A stretch of 5,831 nt of DNA from an uncultured Eubacteriales bacterium (GTDB lineage: Bacteria; Bacillota; Clostridia; Christensenellales; Aristaeellaceae), in the NCBI GenBank assembly GCA_902782795.1, contig CACZOT010000259.1, forward strand, positions 1 through 5,831. Direction: 5' to 3'. Every line of letters starts with the position of its first letter. Within the stretch, counting starts at the first letter, position 1. A program made the position numbers and the translations under genes. Of this stretch, positions 1 to 5,509 are shown one piece after another. The notes under the pieces are model-generated. The model worked only from the letters and a program-made list of their open reading frames with translations. It ran no database searches and was not told where the DNA came from.

Positions 1-435
1 AACGAGAAGCTCACCGTCACCGAGACGCTGAACATCCTCAACAAGAAGAGCGGCCTGCTGGGCATCTCCGGCAAATCCAGCGATATGCGCGCCGTCTGGA
101 CCGAGGCCGACAAGGGCGATGAGAACGCCCAGACCGCTCTGGATATGTGGGCCTACGGCATCCGCAAGTACATCGGCGCCTACGCCGCCGCCATGGGCGG
201 GCTGGACGCCATCATCTTCACCGCCGGCATCGGCGAGAACGACGGCCGCGGCCGCGCCAAGGTCTGCGAGGGGCTGGAGTTCCTCGGCGTCGAGCTGGAC
301 AAGGAGATCAATTCCAAGCTGCGCGGCCGCGAGGCGAAGATCTCCTCCGAGAAGAGCAAGGTGCAGGTCTGGGTCATCCCCACCAACGAGGAGCTGGCCA
401 TCGCCCGCGACACCCTCGGCCTCGTGACCAAATAA
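1..435 (+). CDS. ackA: Acetate kinase, C-terminal part (5' end outside the window)
   Basis: Acetate kinase converts acetyl phosphate and ADP to acetate and ATP in the cytosol, the last step of the Pta-AckA fermentative pathway. The reading frame is open from base 1, so the gene enters from the left. 144 residues are visible of about 400 usual for the family. The phosphate-binding motif IIFTAGIGEN lies at 211-240, and the C-terminal IPTNEEL, whose glutamate belongs to the Mg/ATP site in characterised acetate kinases, is followed by IARDT. The stop is TAA at 433-435. A strong hairpin follows at once, so this is the end of its transcription unit. Butyrate or propionate kinases share the fold, but the GIGEN and TNEEL context and the yceD-rpmF neighbourhood favour AckA. 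The N-terminal substrate residues cannot be checked. Confidence 0.95.
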   Translation, partial: NEKLTVTETLNILNKKSGLLGISGKSSDMRAVWTEADKGDENAQTALDMWAYGIRKYIGAYAAAMGGLDAIIFTAGIGENDGRGRAKVCEGLEFLGVELDKEINSKLRGREAKISSEKSKVQVWVIPTNEELAIARDTLGLVTK

Positions 436-452
436 CCACGCCGCGACGCGTC

Positions 453-491
453 GGAGCAAGGCCGCGGACACACCGTCCGCGGCCTTGCTCC
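453..491 (+). terminator. Hairpin terminator after ackA
   Basis: A perfect 17-bp stem (453-469 with 475-491) closes a 5-base loop, 18 bases after the ackA stop. Only a short mixed tract (CGCAAAACTTAA) follows, with no run of T. It may therefore act as a weak intrinsic terminator or as a 3'-end stabilising hairpin. Its position between ackA and a fresh promoter supports an end-of-transcript role. Confidence 0.7.
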
Positions 492-537
492 CGCAAAACT
501 TAACACGCCCCGAGGCCTCTCCCGCCCGCGCAAAGGA

Positions 538-566
538 TTGACAGACGCGCCCGGCGAGGGTATACT
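538..566 (+). promoter_or_regulatory. Sigma-A type promoter for yceD-rpmF
   Basis: TTGACA at 538-543 and TATACT at 561-566 are separated by exactly 17 bases, close to the housekeeping consensus. Transcription should start near 573, giving a leader of about 60 bases before the GTG at 632. The promoter lies just behind the ackA hairpin, so the ribosomal gene pair has its own strong initiation. No operator-like inverted repeat overlaps it. Confidence 0.85.
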
Positions 567-581
567 AGTAAGGCTTGTTTA

Positions 582-601
582 GGTCTGCGTTTGTGCAGGC
601 C
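582..601 (+). promoter_or_regulatory. Small hairpin in the yceD leader
   Basis: GGTCTGC (582-588) pairs with GCAGGCC (595-601) around a 6-base loop, with one G-U pair. It lies about 10 bases from the predicted 5' end and 18 bases before the AGGAGG site. It could stabilise the mRNA 5' end. No known riboswitch or protein-binding leader is recognised. Confidence 0.35.
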
Positions 602-631
602 GGCGGCGAACATGACGGCAGGAGGAACACC

Positions 632-1081
632 GTGCGCATCGATCTTTCCGCCCCCTTGCGCGATTCCGGCCAGAGCTACCCGTTCTCGGCCGATCTCGAG
701 CTGGAGCCCATCGTCTATCTGGACGACCCGGTGGCGTTTTCCAACGTGCACGCAGAGGGCGTTCTCATCGGCGCGGGCGAGAGCGTGGAGATGCGCGCCA
801 CCGTGTCCGCCGACGTTACGTCCCGCTGCGCGCTCTGCCTCGAAGAGGCCAAGGCGCACCTTGCGGCCGAGACGGTCGACCGCTTCTCCCGCACGCCCAA
901 TGAGGATGAGGACGAGTACCTCATCGAGGGCTATTCGGCGGACCTGACCAAGCCCGTGTTGGACGCGCTCCTTCTGGAGATGCCGATGCGGTTTTTATGT
1001 CGGCCTGACTGCAAGGGCCTCTGCCCCGTCTGCGGGCAGAACCGAAACAACGGAAGCTGCACCTGCGAGCAGGACTCTTGA
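632..1081 (+). CDS. yceD: DUF177 / YceD-family protein (ribosome-linked, upstream of rpmF)
   Basis: A 149-residue cytosolic protein of the YceD/DUF177 family. Members are nearly always encoded just before rpmF and have been linked to 23S rRNA accumulation, but their biochemistry is poorly defined. Visible features are an N-terminal beta-rich half and the pair C66-x-x-C69 in the segment RCALCLEE, where the family carries its typical cysteine pair. An acidic stretch follows (NEDEDEY, 90-96), then a C-terminal cluster C123, C127, C131, C134, C143, C145 around GLCPVCG, a plausible metal-binding knuckle. The start is GTG at 632, chosen because AGGAGG (620-625) sits 6 bases ahead. An in-frame TTG at 575 would begin almost at the transcription start with no ribosome site. 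rpmF follows after 102 bases, apparently on the same transcript. Confidence 0.9.
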   Translation: MRIDLSAPLRDSGQSYPFSADLELEPIVYLDDPVAFSNVHAEGVLIGAGESVEMRATVSADVTSRCALCLEEAKAHLAAETVDRFSRTPNEDEDEYLIEGYSADLTKPVLDALLLEMPMRFLCRPDCKGLCPVCGQNRNNGSCTCEQDS

Positions 1082-1105
1082 TCAAAGGCGCATTGCAGCC
1101 AACCC

Positions 1106-1149
1106 GCCGCCCAAGGGCGGCTCACGCTTAGGGAGGGCTCGCCCCGCCC
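1106..1149 (+). other. GC-rich spacer with two mutually exclusive hairpins between yceD and rpmF
   Basis: GCCGCC (1106-1111) and GGCGGC (1116-1121) can form a tight 6-bp hairpin. Alternatively GGGCGG (1115-1120) can pair with CCGCCC (1144-1149) around a longer loop. The two share the same GGCGG bases, so only one can form at a time. No T-run follows, so a terminator is unlikely. The element could be an RNA-processing site, a translation-balancing structure ahead of rpmF, or simply an interspersed GC-rich repeat. Confidence 0.35.
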
Positions 1150-1183
1150 ATATCCCCCAAAGAGGTCGAGGAGGTGGAACACC

Positions 1184-1378
1184 ATGGCAGTACCGAAGGG
1201 CAAAGTATCCAAGGCCCGCCGCAATTCCCGCCGCGCGGCGAACTGGAAGCTGCAGCTTCCGGGCATCGTGAAGTGCCCGCGCTGCTCCCAGATGAAGCTT
1301 GCGCATCATGTCTGCAAGAACTGCGGATATTATGATGGCCAGGAAGTCATCAAGGTGGAAACCGAAAAGAAGGCTTGA
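1184..1378 (+). CDS. rpmF: 50S ribosomal protein L32 (zinc-ribbon form)
   Basis: L32 is a small protein of the large ribosomal subunit near the peptidyl-transferase region. At 64 residues it has the usual length. The N-terminus MAVPKGKVSKARRNSRRA is the highly conserved basic tail that threads into rRNA. C31-x-x-C34 and C44-x-x-C47 form the four-cysteine zinc ribbon, so this is the zinc-containing paralogue type. AGGAGGTGG at 1169-1177 is a very strong ribosome site ahead of the ATG. It follows yceD, as in most bacteria. In many genomes plsX or fapR comes next, but here the unit ends in a terminator and convergent genes. Whether a zinc-independent L32 copy exists elsewhere cannot be seen. Confidence 0.98.
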   Translation: MAVPKGKVSKARRNSRRAANWKLQLPGIVKCPRCSQMKLAHHVCKNCGYYDGQEVIKVETEKKA

Positions 1379-1426
1379 CCGCCTCGGCCGTGCTTTGGCA
1401 TGGTCTGTTCGGGAACAGGAAACACA

Positions 1427-1466
1427 GCCGGAAGGAGCGTATGCCCCTTCCGGCGTTTCTGTTTTT
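1427..1466 (+). terminator. Intrinsic terminator of yceD-rpmF, perhaps bidirectional
   Basis: GCCGGAAGG (1427-1435) pairs perfectly with CCTTCCGGC (1446-1454). The T-rich tract GTTTCTGTTTTT (1455-1466) follows, which is good for the plus strand. It lies in the 104-base convergent gap between rpmF and the HIT gene. Read from the minus strand, the same stem is followed by TGTGTTTCC, so it may weakly terminate that operon too. Confidence 0.8.
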
Positions 1467-1482
1467 GGGTTTTCGCAGGCGG

Positions 1483-1890
1483 TCAATCCGCCATGCGGAC
1501 ACGCCGCCAGACGGCCTCCTTTTCCTCCCTGGCGCCAGTAAATACGGGCCAAGCGTCGATGCCGTCCCCCGCGCGCCGCGGGACGATGTGGAAATGCAGA
1601 TGCCCGACGGATTGCCCCGCCGCCGCGCCGCTGGCGTTCAGGACGTTCACGCCCTCGTAGCCGCACGCCTGTACCAGGTGGCGCGCCACGGTCCGCACAG
1701 CGCGGATCACCCGCGCCGCCGTCTCCTCGCCGCAGTCGAGCAGGCTTTCCGCGTGCTCCCTGGGGATGACGAGGATGTGCCCGTCCACGTCGTCCGCCGC
1801 GTCCATGAAGGCCATGGCGCGCTCGTCCTCCCAGACGCGCAGGCAGGGGAGCTCCCCGCGCGCGATCCTGCAGAAAACGCAATCGTTCAT
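1483..1890 (-). CDS. HIT (histidine triad) family nucleotide hydrolase/transferase
   Basis: A 135-residue cytosolic protein. HIT proteins such as HinT and Fhit hydrolyse nucleoside phosphoramidates, adenylates or dinucleoside polyphosphates through a nucleotidylated histidine. Seen here: CVFC with C4 and C7, and H46, which with H97 match the zinc-site pattern of HinT-like members. NVLNASG (82-88) and GQSVGHLHFHIVPR (92-105) follow, carrying the triad H97-x-H99-x-H101. The ATG at 1888-1890 is preceded on the minus strand by AAGGAGGA, 5-6 bases away. It is the second gene of a two-gene operon, with the 2H phosphoesterase 17 bases upstream. The exact substrate (AMP-lysine or AMP-NH2 type, or Ap4A type) cannot be told from sequence. 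Confidence 0.93.
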   Translation of the reverse strand: MNDCVFCRIARGELPCLRVWEDERAMAFMDAADDVDGHILVIPREHAESLLDCGEETAARVIRAVRTVARHLVQACGYEGVNVLNASGAAAGQSVGHLHFHIVPRRAGDGIDAWPVFTGAREEKEAVWRRVRMAD

Positions 1891-1907
1891 TGGAGTCCTC
1901 CTTCCGT

Positions 1908-2411
1908 TCAAACCGCTTCGCCCAGCCCCACGCTGAGGATGTGCCGCGTGGGGAAAAACTCGTACAGATGCAGATACGCGACCCGCCCCGCGAAGGAGCG
2001 GAACTCCTTCAGGGCGATGGGTAGCGCCGCGAGGACGCGCTCGCGATCGTCGATGAGCAGCGTGGCGTGCGGCGTCCAGCCGAATTCCCGGCCGAAACGC
2101 TCCTTCAACGAGAGCAAGGCTCCGTCCGTATCCGGCGCGGCGAAGAGGACCTCTCCCCCGCCGAACACGCCGATGTGGTTGAAGGCCACCGGGAAGGTAC
2201 GCGTGTCCGCCGCGACCTCCCGCAGGAGCTCGCACAGCCGCGCTTCCTCCTCCGGCGCGGAGGGTAAGGAGCCGAGGGTCGCGTGCATGGGGATGCCCAT
2301 GGTCTGCCGGCCCGTGAAGCCCGCCTCCAGGATGCGCTCCTGGATTCCCGCGAGGGCCCGTTCGGTCGCGTCGTCAAAGCCCGCCAGAACGTACAGCCGT
2401 TTCCCGTCCAT
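1908..2411 (-). CDS. 2H phosphoesterase family protein (2'-5' RNA ligase-like)
   Basis: A 167-residue cytosolic protein of the 2H phosphoesterase superfamily, which opens cyclic phosphates or acts on 2'-5' bonds in RNA or nucleotides. Two H-x-T motifs identify it: HATL at residues 43-46 and HATL again at 115-118, 72 residues apart. This is the usual arrangement in a two-lobed fold of about 170 residues. I start it at the ATG 2409-2411 (MDGKRLYV), with AAGGCGG about 8 bases upstream. An in-frame ATG at 2456 lies inside the promoter, upstream of the transcription start, and is excluded. It leads an operon with the HIT gene. True ThpR ligases and cyclic-phosphodiesterase subfamilies cannot be separated here. 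Confidence 0.85.
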   Translation of the reverse strand: MDGKRLYVLAGFDDATERALAGIQERILEAGFTGRQTMGIPMHATLGSLPSAPEEEARLCELLREVAADTRTFPVAFNHIGVFGGGEVLFAAPDTDGALLSLKERFGREFGWTPHATLLIDDRERVLAALPIALKEFRSFAGRVAYLHLYEFFPTRHILSVGLGEAV

Positions 2412-2446
2412 CCGGATCGCCGCCTTTCTCCACTGTGATTTGGCCC

Positions 2447-2475
2447 AGTATAGCATGCCCCGTGCAGGCCGTCAA
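2447..2475 (-). promoter_or_regulatory. Extended -10 promoter for the 2H-HIT operon
   Basis: On the minus strand, TTGACG (2470-2475) and TATACT (2447-2452) are 17 bases apart. TGC directly before the -10 gives an extended -10. The predicted start is near 2440, leaving a leader of about 30 bases before the chosen ATG. It diverges from the plus-strand promoter at 2520-2548, with 44 bases between the two -35 boxes. Confidence 0.8.
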
Positions 2476-2519
2476 CACAGCACTTTTCGCCCCCGCCGCC
2501 CGTCCAACGGGCAGGGGAT

Positions 2520-2548
2520 TTGCACTCTTTGTTGCGTCATGGTATAAT
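2520..2548 (+). promoter_or_regulatory. Promoter upstream of the cysteine-rich secreted protein gene
   Basis: TTGCAC (2520-2525), 17 bases, then TATAAT (2543-2548), with TGG just before it as an extended -10. The predicted start at about 2555 is immediately before the first hairpin of the tandem repeat. The RNA would carry a structured leader of about 190 bases before the ATG at 2746. A second TATAAT with the same TGG extension lies at 2683-2688 at the end of the repeat. It lacks a recognisable -35, but could start a short-leader transcript. Confidence 0.75.
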
Positions 2549-2694
2549 ATAGTCTGGGAATTCGGAGGATTCCGGGTCGGCGAGCCCTCGAGAGGCACGC
2601 CGACAAACATGGTGTCATACCGTTTAGGAATCCGAAGGATTCCGGGTCGGCGGGCCCTCCAAAGGCACGCCGACAAACATGGTATAATAGGAGT
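2539..2694 (+). repeat. 70-bp tandem repeat, two units plus a partial third, with two hairpins per unit
   Basis: Unit 1 (2539-2608) and unit 2 (2609-2678) align without gaps at 59 of 70 positions. A partial third unit starting ATGGTATAATA begins at 2679. Each unit holds hairpin I, 7 bp with a 3-base loop (2557-2573; 2627-2643), and hairpin II, whose outer stem GTCGGCG/CGCCGAC is at 2576-2582 with 2598-2604 and again 70 bases on. Hairpin II also has an inner GCC...GGC stem. The differences fall in loops or between stems, or swap a G-U for a G-C pair, so the folds are kept. Together with the two divergent promoters, this accounts for the whole 334-base gap without genes (2412-2745). Confidence 0.85.
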
Positions 2695-2745
2695 CTCCAA
2701 GTCTGGCATTTCACGACGGACCATGCTATAAAAGGAAGACCGATC

Positions 2746-3927
2746 ATGAAAAAATGGCTAATCTGCCTGTGCGCGCTCCTGCTGTTCCTCACCGGGGCGG
2801 CCCTCGCCGAGGACGAATGCGCGCACGACGGCGGCATGCAAAGTCTCGGCGCGGAGGAGCACGCCTGCCTGCTGTGCGGCGAGCGCTTCGCCCACGAGGT
2901 CGAACAGCGCCAGGTCGCGCCGACCTGCTGCTCCGTGGGCTACACGATGGACGTGTGCCCCGCCTGCGGCTGGGAGGGCGCGCAGTACGATTTCATCGCC
3001 CCGAGCGGCAAGTACCACCTCTGGGAGGATTGGACCACCGCCAGCGAGGCCACCTGCACCCAGCCGGGCCAGCGGCGGCGCTTCTGTTCGCTCTGCGGCG
3101 AGATGCAGACCGAGGAGATCCCCGTCACGGCGCACCGCGTCACCTACCTGATCGTCGATCCGGACTGCCTGCAGGACGGCTACACGGTCGAGGTCTGCGC
3201 GGACTGCGGCTGGGAAGGCGCGAAGACCAACATCGTCCCCCGCGGCGCGCAGTACCACGCCTGGGGCCCGTTCGAGGAGACCCTCGCCCCCGGTTGCGAG
3301 ACCAACGGCGAGCAGATGCGCATCTGCGAGATCTGCGGCGCGGTGCATCGCCAGGAGATCCCCGCGCTCGGCCACGCGCCGGTGGAGACCGTTGTCCCGC
3401 CCACCCAGGAGGCCGACGGCTACACGGTCGAAACCTGCTCGCGCTGCGGCGCCGAGCTCTCCGACCGCTCTGATTTCCAGCCCGCGCTCCTCTTCTCCGA
3501 GGAGTATTCCGCCCGCGAGGCGGACGGCGCCCCCGCGTCCGGCGTGAACTCAGCCGGGCTGCTGGTCGCCCCGGAGGGCGCGGCGGTGCTCGTCCTCCAG
3601 GCCGATCCCGGCGCGCGCGTTTCCGTGCATGCGGACAGCGAATGGTTCGCCCGCAACGGCGTGGACTTCGTCGCCGTGGAGACGCGCGGCCTCTCCGTGC
3701 GCTTCGCCCCGCAGCAGGCGCTCGTGTGCATCAGCGAGGATGATGGCGCGTTCTCCGTGACCACCTCCCTCTATACCGACGGCTTCAGCGAGGACGAGGG
3801 CGATTACGTTGACGGCGCCTTCTGCGCGACGGGCGACAGCGGCGGCCCCGTCGTGCTCTGTGCCCGCTTTCTCTGCGTGACCCTCCCCGCCGGCGCGCGC
3901 AGCGTCATGATCACGCGGGAGCCGTAA
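2746..3927 (+). CDS. Secreted cysteine-rich protein with 80-residue CxxC repeats, function unknown
   Basis: A 393-residue exported protein with no recognised family. Residues 1-21 form a Sec signal peptide (KK, hydrophobic core, AALA before EDE) with no lipobox. Six C-x-x-C-G motifs lie at C41, C71, C114, C151, C194 and C231. They form an 80-residue tandem repeat: C61/C141, C71/C151/C231, H91/H171, W93/W173 and C114/C194 are each exactly 80 apart. One half reads GYTVEVCxxCGWEGA and the other HxW...C...G...R.C..CG. Such modules could bind zinc or form disulfides in a surface protein. Residues 236-393 are acidic, probably beta-rich, and contain C328, C360, GDSGGP (363-368), C372 and C377. The ribosome site AAAGGAAG (2731-2738) precedes the ATG by 7 bases. 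The carboxypeptidase gene follows after 53 bases with no promoter between. Confidence 0.88.
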   Translation: MKKWLICLCALLLFLTGAALAEDECAHDGGMQSLGAEEHACLLCGERFAHEVEQRQVAPTCCSVGYTMDVCPACGWEGAQYDFIAPSGKYHLWEDWTTASEATCTQPGQRRRFCSLCGEMQTEEIPVTAHRVTYLIVDPDCLQDGYTVEVCADCGWEGAKTNIVPRGAQYHAWGPFEETLAPGCETNGEQMRICEICGAVHRQEIPALGHAPVETVVPPTQEADGYTVETCSRCGAELSDRSDFQPALLFSEEYSAREADGAPASGVNSAGLLVAPEGAAVLVLQADPGARVSVHADSEWFARNGVDFVAVETRGLSVRFAPQQALVCISEDDGAFSVTTSLYTDGFSEDEGDYVDGAFCATGDSGGPVVLCARFLCVTLPAGARSVMITREP

Positions 3928-3980
3928 TCCCTTTTTTTCTGATCAATTCCCCCTTCATCACACACGCGAAAGGATCGACC

Positions 3981-5420
3981 ATGCGAAATAAAGGACTGCG
4001 CGAGCGCGTTTGCGCGCTGATCATGCTGCTCGTGCTCTGCGCCGCCCAGCTGGGCAGCGCGGAGACGATCGGAATTCCCGGCGAAAGGGTGCTGCTGGAG
4101 GAGGACATCGTCTCGGAAGCGGCCATCCTCATGGAGGCGAGCACGGGCACGGTGCTCTTCGAGAAGAACCCGGATCGCGCCATGTTCCCCGCGAGCACCA
4201 CCAAGGTGATGACGTGCCTCCTCGCCCTGGAATACGGGCGGCTGGACGAGGTCGTCACCATTCCGCAGGAGGCGTCGGACGTGCCGAAGGATTCCTCGCT
4301 GGTGCCGGTCACGGTCGGCGAGCGGATGTCCATGCGCGATCTCGTCTACGGCCTCATGCTCCATTCCGGCAACGACGCCGCCAACGCCGTAGCCGCGATC
4401 GTCGGGGGCTCGGTGGAGGCGTTCGTGGCGCGCATGAACGAGAAGGCCGCCGCCCTGGGCATGACGGGCACGCATTACTCCAACGCCCACGGCTACCACG
4501 CCGACGACCACTACACCACCGCGCGCGATATGGCCATCCTGGCGCGCGAGGCCCTCAAGGACGAGACCTTCCGGCAGATCGTCGCCACGCCCGGCTACGT
4601 CCTGCCCTCCACCAACAAGCGCGATACCGCCCTGAAGATCGTCTCCACCAACGAGATGCTCCTGCCCAATTCGTCCTATTATTACGAGGGCTGCATCGGC
4701 GTCAAGACCGGCTTTACCCGGGCCGCCGGGCAAACCTTCATCGGCGCGGCGGAAAGAAACGGCGTCACGCTCATCGCCGTGGTGCTCAAGAGCGCCGATA
4801 ACAAGGACGATCCCCAGCGCTGGGTCGATACCGCCCGCATGCTGGATTTCGGCTTCTCCCGCTACACCAGCTACACCTTTTCCCAGCTCTATTCCATGGG
4901 CCCAGCCGCGGTGAATATCGCCGGCTTCGCCCCGGACGATCCCTATAACGGCGCGCTCACCCTGCGCGCCGAACGCGTCACGGACGATTTCTCCATCCCC
5001 TGCCTGGACGGCGATACCGCCGCCGCCATGCAGAACCTGCGCGACGGCCTGCGCTATGAGATCAGCCGCGAGCTCGCCGCGCCCGTCGCCGCGGGGGATA
5101 TCATCGGCACGGTGACGTACACCGCCCCCGACGGCCGCGTTGCCTCGGCGACGCTCGTCGCCTCGCGCGATATCGCCGCCGCGCCCGTCGTGACCGAGCC
5201 GGAGACGCCGCCCTTCCTCGCTGGCGTGGATTGGAACGCCGCGCGCCAGGTGCTGCGCTGGGGGCTGATCGCCCTGGCGGCGCTGATCGTGCTCAGCGGC
5301 GTGCTGCGCGCTCGACGCAACGCCCGGCGCCGTCGCCGCAGACGCGAGCGCGAACGCGCGCGCCCCGCCTCCGTCCGCCAGCGCGGCACGTACCGCAGCC
5401 GCGACTCCTATTACAGCTGA
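3981..5420 (+). CDS. D-alanyl-D-alanine carboxypeptidase (DacA/DacF-type low-molecular-weight PBP, S11 family)
   Basis: A 479-residue exported enzyme that removes the terminal D-Ala from peptidoglycan pentapeptides outside the membrane. The signal peptide spans 1-27 (QLGSA before ETIG). All three active-site motifs of S11 penicillin-binding proteins are present: S72-T-T-K75 in FPASTTKVM, S129-G-N131 in HSGNDAAN, and K242-T-G244 in GVKTGFT. A C-terminal beta domain covers about 290-410. A membrane helix at about 424-442 (starting LRWGLIAL) precedes a very arginine-rich cytoplasmic tail, so anchoring is by a true transmembrane segment, not only an amphipathic helix. AAAGGA lies 6 bases before the ATG. 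The 53-base upstream gap has seven T (3932-3938) but no convincing stem or promoter, so co-transcription with the cysteine-rich gene is likely. The choice between dacA and dacF naming is left open. Confidence 0.95.
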   Translation: MRNKGLRERVCALIMLLVLCAAQLGSAETIGIPGERVLLEEDIVSEAAILMEASTGTVLFEKNPDRAMFPASTTKVMTCLLALEYGRLDEVVTIPQEASDVPKDSSLVPVTVGERMSMRDLVYGLMLHSGNDAANAVAAIVGGSVEAFVARMNEKAAALGMTGTHYSNAHGYHADDHYTTARDMAILAREALKDETFRQIVATPGYVLPSTNKRDTALKIVSTNEMLLPNSSYYYEGCIGVKTGFTRAAGQTFIGAAERNGVTLIAVVLKSADNKDDPQRWVDTARMLDFGFSRYTSYTFSQLYSMGPAAVNIAGFAPDDPYNGALTLRAERVTDDFSIPCLDGDTAAAMQNLRDGLRYEISRELAAPVAAGDIIGTVTYTAPDGRVASATLVASRDIAAAPVVTEPETPPFLAGVDWNAARQVLRWGLIALAALIVLSGVLRARRNARRRRRRRERERARPASVRQRGTYRSRDSYYS

Positions 5421-5430
5421 CCTCCGGCCG

Positions 5431-5490
5431 AAAAAAAATTTCAAAAAAGGGCGAAAACCTCTTTACAAAACCTGTCCGGCGTGTTATAAT
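5431..5490 (+). promoter_or_regulatory. tRNA-Ala promoter with phased A-tract UP element
   Basis: TTTACA (5462-5467) and TATAAT (5485-5490) are 17 bases apart, with TGT just before the -10 (extended -10). Upstream, A-tracts at 5431-5438, 5443-5448 and 5454-5457 have centres about 11 and 10 bases apart, close to one helical turn. This is typical of a curved UP element that binds the RNA polymerase alpha subunit. The predicted start is near 5497, about 13 bases before the mature tRNA. Confidence 0.88.
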
Positions 5491-5509
5491 ATCTCTCGCA
5501 GTCCAACGA

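Noticed and set aside
575..631. Upstream TTG start for the DUF177 gene (168 residues)
   Set aside because: It coincides with the predicted transcription start and has no ribosome binding site. GTG at 632 has AGGAGG at ideal spacing.
1405..1418. LexA-like palindrome CTGTTC-GG-GAACAG
   Set aside because: It does not match the Gram-positive SOS box (CGAAC-N4-GTTCG), and it lies after rpmF, not at a promoter. It is kept only as a small hairpin before the terminator.
2412..2456. Upstream ATG for the 2H gene
   Set aside because: It lies between the -35 and -10 boxes, upstream of the predicted transcription start, so it would not be on the mRNA.
1375..2547. 390-residue open frame on the plus strand
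   Set aside because: It covers the HIT and 2H genes on the opposite strand, which have clear catalytic motifs, ribosome sites and a promoter. The translated frame is low-complexity Arg/Pro/Ser sequence.
2539..2694. CRISPR array
   Set aside because: The units are contiguous with no unique spacers, and each unit is itself structured over its length.
3928..3945. Terminator at the T-run after the cysteine-rich gene
   Set aside because: Seven T are present, but the sequence before them offers only about 4 bp of pairing, so no stable stem is seen.
4029..4043. Lipobox in the carboxypeptidase signal peptide (LVLC)
   Set aside because: The residue before Cys is Leu rather than Gly/Ala/Ser, and a good signal peptidase I site (GSA before E) follows.
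3804..5444. 546-residue open frame on the minus strand
   Set aside because: It lies opposite the carboxypeptidase, whose active-site motifs are all intact. The frame is open because of GC-rich third positions and gives low-complexity Gly/Ala/Arg/His sequence with no family features.
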